Shown here in pieces: positions 15,079 through 16,409 of a stretch of DNA of 16,409 nt; position 1 is the first letter of the stretch, and every line of letters begins with the position of its first letter. A program made the translations under genes and the position numbers. The DNA is from an uncultured Pseudomonadota bacterium. GTDB taxonomy: Bacteria; Pseudomonadota; Gammaproteobacteria; Methylococcales; Methylomonadaceae. Location: the NCBI GenBank assembly GCA_903902945.1, contig CAIUWU010000214.1, positions 1-16,409 of the forward strand, written 5' to 3'. The notes below the pieces were generated by a model that worked only from the letters and a program-made list of their open reading frames with translations, ran no database searches and was not told where the DNA came from.

Positions 15079-15951
15079 TTACAGCAGATAAACAAATACA
15101 AACAAGCCCAACCACACCACGTCAACAAAGTGCCAATACCAAGCTGCCGCTTCAAAGGCAAAGTGATTTTCAGGTGTAAAGTGACCTTTCCAGCTCCTGA
15201 ACAGCACCACTGACAGGATGATCGCACCCACACAGACATGGAAACCGTGGAAACCAGTCAACATAAAGAATGTTGATCCATAAATACCAGAACCCAGTGT
15301 CAAACCCATTTCGTGATAGGCTTCATAATATTCAGTTGCCTGAAACGCTACGAATAAAAAGCCCAATCCGACAGTCGCCAACAGGCCTTTAATCAGTTGC
15401 TGACGATTTTTTGCCAATAAACCATGATGCGCCCAAGTACAAGTAACACCACTTGTCAGCAGAATCAGAGTATTCAATAAAGGCAAACCAAAAGCGCCCA
15501 TCGGCTCAAAGTGACCACCGACATTTTCAGGACCATTGCTAGGCCAGATAGCCTGAAAAGCCGGCCACAAAATATCATGGGTTGATCTGCCAGGACCGGT
15601 CAGTTCAACTTCACCCAATACAGGCAAAGAGACATTGCGCACATACCAGAGTGATCCGAAGAACACGGCAAAGAACATTACTTCCGAAAAAATGAACCAC
15701 ATCATACCCATACGATAGGAAATACCGACACCGTGGTTATACATTCCTGATTCACTTTCTGTAGCCTGCAGTGCAAACCAGGCACCTAGCATGAGAATAA
15801 AAATACTAAAACCGGTTAACATCATGCCTGAACCGATTGAAGAACCATTTAAGTGATTGGCAAAACCGGCAAGCATAATCATCAGCCCAACAGTGACTAG
15901 CACCGGCCATACCGCTTTATGCGGAATATAATAAGCAGCATTTGTAGACAT
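15079..15951 (-). CDS. coxC: Cytochrome c oxidase subunit III
   Basis: Subunit III of an aa3-type cytochrome c oxidase in the inner membrane; it stabilises the catalytic core and the proton-uptake side. The 290-aa protein shows seven predicted helices and family motifs: PHKAVWPV at the N-terminus, MMWFIFSEVMFFAVFFGSLWY (with the conserved helix III glutamate), FQATEYYEA, STFFMLTGFHGFHVCVGAI and the C-terminal WYWHFVDVVWLGLFVFVYLL. An insert of about 40 residues after the third helix (ELTGPGRSTHD...PFG-like loop) is common in proteobacterial forms. The ATG is preceded by AGGGG about 7 nt upstream. The gene starts 13 nt after the ctaG stop and ends just before the bidirectional terminator. Confidence 0.97.
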   Translation of the reverse strand: MSTNAAYYIPHKAVWPVLVTVGLMIMLAGFANHLNGSSIGSGMMLTGFSIFILMLGAWFALQATESESGMYNHGVGISYRMGMMWFIFSEVMFFAVFFGSLWYVRNVSLPVLGEVELTGPGRSTHDILWPAFQAIWPSNGPENVGGHFEPMGAFGLPLLNTLILLTSGVTCTWAHHGLLAKNRQQLIKGLLATVGLGFLFVAFQATEYYEAYHEMGLTLGSGIYGSTFFMLTGFHGFHVCVGAIILSVVLFRSWKGHFTPENHFAFEAAAWYWHFVDVVWLGLFVFVYLL

Positions 15952-15964
15952 GATTTAACCCCTG

Positions 15965-16409
15965 TTAATTTTCAATGATGTTTGTTCTATCAAAAAAAGT
16001 GTATGACAACGTAATTATTTTATATTGCTCTGGCAGCTTCGGATCAACCACAAAGCGCACCGGCATGACTTTTTCTTCATGAGCCTGAAAAGTTTGTGTT
16101 TCAAAACAGAAACACTTTACTTTTTTAAAAAAAGCTTCTGCAAGTCCTGGTGTAATACTCGGAATGGCTTGTGCTTTTATAGGTGTATTCAGCAGATTTT
16201 TAGCTTGAAAATTCACCGTATAGTATTTACCCGGATTTACCTTCATGGTTCGGGTTTCCGCTTTAAATTGCATGGGAGTTTTTTCGTTGACCGCGGTTAT
16301 AAATTCAACCGTTATTTCCCGCGATTCATCCACCCCATACTGCGGCAACTGTTCATCAACAGCTTGCTGCAATTTAATATTCTGTCCGGTGATATCGCAT
16401 AAAACATCA
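15965..16409 (-). CDS. ctaG: Cytochrome c oxidase assembly protein CtaG/Cox11 (5' end outside window)
   Basis: Cox11/CtaG delivers copper to the CuB site of oxidase subunit I; it is anchored by one N-terminal helix with a periplasmic immunoglobulin-like domain. The visible 148 codons cover most of that domain. The frame stays open to the right edge, reading DVLCDITGQNIKLQQ, the usual start of the Cox11 domain, so the TTG at 16372 is not a start. That first cysteine (DVLCDITG) and the copper-binding CFCF pair (in KVKCFCFETQ) are both present, followed by VMPVRFVVDPKLP and the C-terminal ITLSYTFFDR, all typical. The N-terminal helix lies outside. The gene precedes coxC with a 13-nt gap, the conserved order. 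Confidence 0.95.
   Translation of the reverse strand, partial: DVLCDITGQNIKLQQAVDEQLPQYGVDESREITVEFITAVNEKTPMQFKAETRTMKVNPGKYYTVNFQAKNLLNTPIKAQAIPSITPGLAEAFFKKVKCFCFETQTFQAHEEKVMPVRFVVDPKLPEQYKIITLSYTFFDRTNIIEN

Noticed and set aside
16370..16372. TTG as the start of a short Cox11 protein
   Set aside because: The same frame continues to the right edge with the conserved DVLCDITG segment; the gene is truncated by the window.
1..16409. tRNA or rRNA genes, insertion sequences, CRISPR arrays, riboswitches, defence systems
   Set aside because: Nearly all bases belong to recognised housekeeping genes, gaps are short, and no repeats, transposase motifs or structured leaders were seen. Attention should go to the fusion gene.

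Overview
This window is ordinary, densely coded chromosome of a Gammaproteobacterium. UvrA, YchJ, FolP, YcgN and FtsE/FtsX are all of gammaproteobacterial type, and an aa3-type cytochrome c oxidase assembly cluster indicates aerobic respiration. The lineage could be Methylococcales-like, but that is a weak guess from general resemblance. I see no tRNA or rRNA genes, insertion sequences, CRISPR array or phage genes. No gap between genes exceeds about 120 bases.

Layout from left to right. (1) The 3' nine-tenths of uvrA (+) runs in from the left edge and meets a convergent pair on the minus strand: a Fur-type iron-regulated TonB-dependent siderophore receptor and a small PepSY-type membrane protein. 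(2) A minus-strand acidic amino acid/dicarboxylate:cation symporter lies divergent to a tight plus-strand trio: ychJ, folP and a PLP-dependent ACC deaminase/D-cysteine desulfhydrase family enzyme. (3) A compact six-gene minus-strand cluster reads surf1, a SCO-like thioredoxin-fold protein, a ctaA-ftsY fusion, ftsE, ftsX and ycgN. Every junction is an overlap or a gap of 4 nt or less. (4) A small plus-strand twin-membrane-helix (DUF2909) gene is separated from the minus-strand coxC by a strong bidirectional terminator. (5) The 3' part of ctaG (cox11) runs off the right edge.

The outstanding feature is the 647-codon gene at 11404-13347. One uninterrupted reading frame encodes a complete eight-helix heme A synthase (CtaA/COX15, four axial histidines and both cysteine pairs), a linker of about 30 residues, and a complete FtsY NG GTPase domain (SRP receptor). 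The usual acidic A domain of FtsY is absent and the heme A synthase appears to take its place as a membrane anchor. The predicted topology (even helix number, cytoplasmic C-terminus) would put the GTPase on the correct side of the membrane. The same gene joins two normally separate blocks, the cytochrome oxidase assembly cluster (ctaG-coxC-DUF2909-surf1-SCO-like-ctaA) and the ftsY-ftsE-ftsX cluster. As a result the SRP receptor and FtsEX seem to be transcribed with oxidase biogenesis genes. The CtaA half also carries Gln at the position of a conserved Glu near the first heme-ligand histidine.

Several starts needed choosing by hand. The siderophore receptor most likely starts at 5681, folP at 7595, the symporter at a GTG (7033), surf1 and the SCO-like gene at GTG, the PLP enzyme at TTG, and ftsX at 10742. 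uvrA and ctaG are open at the window edges and have no visible start.
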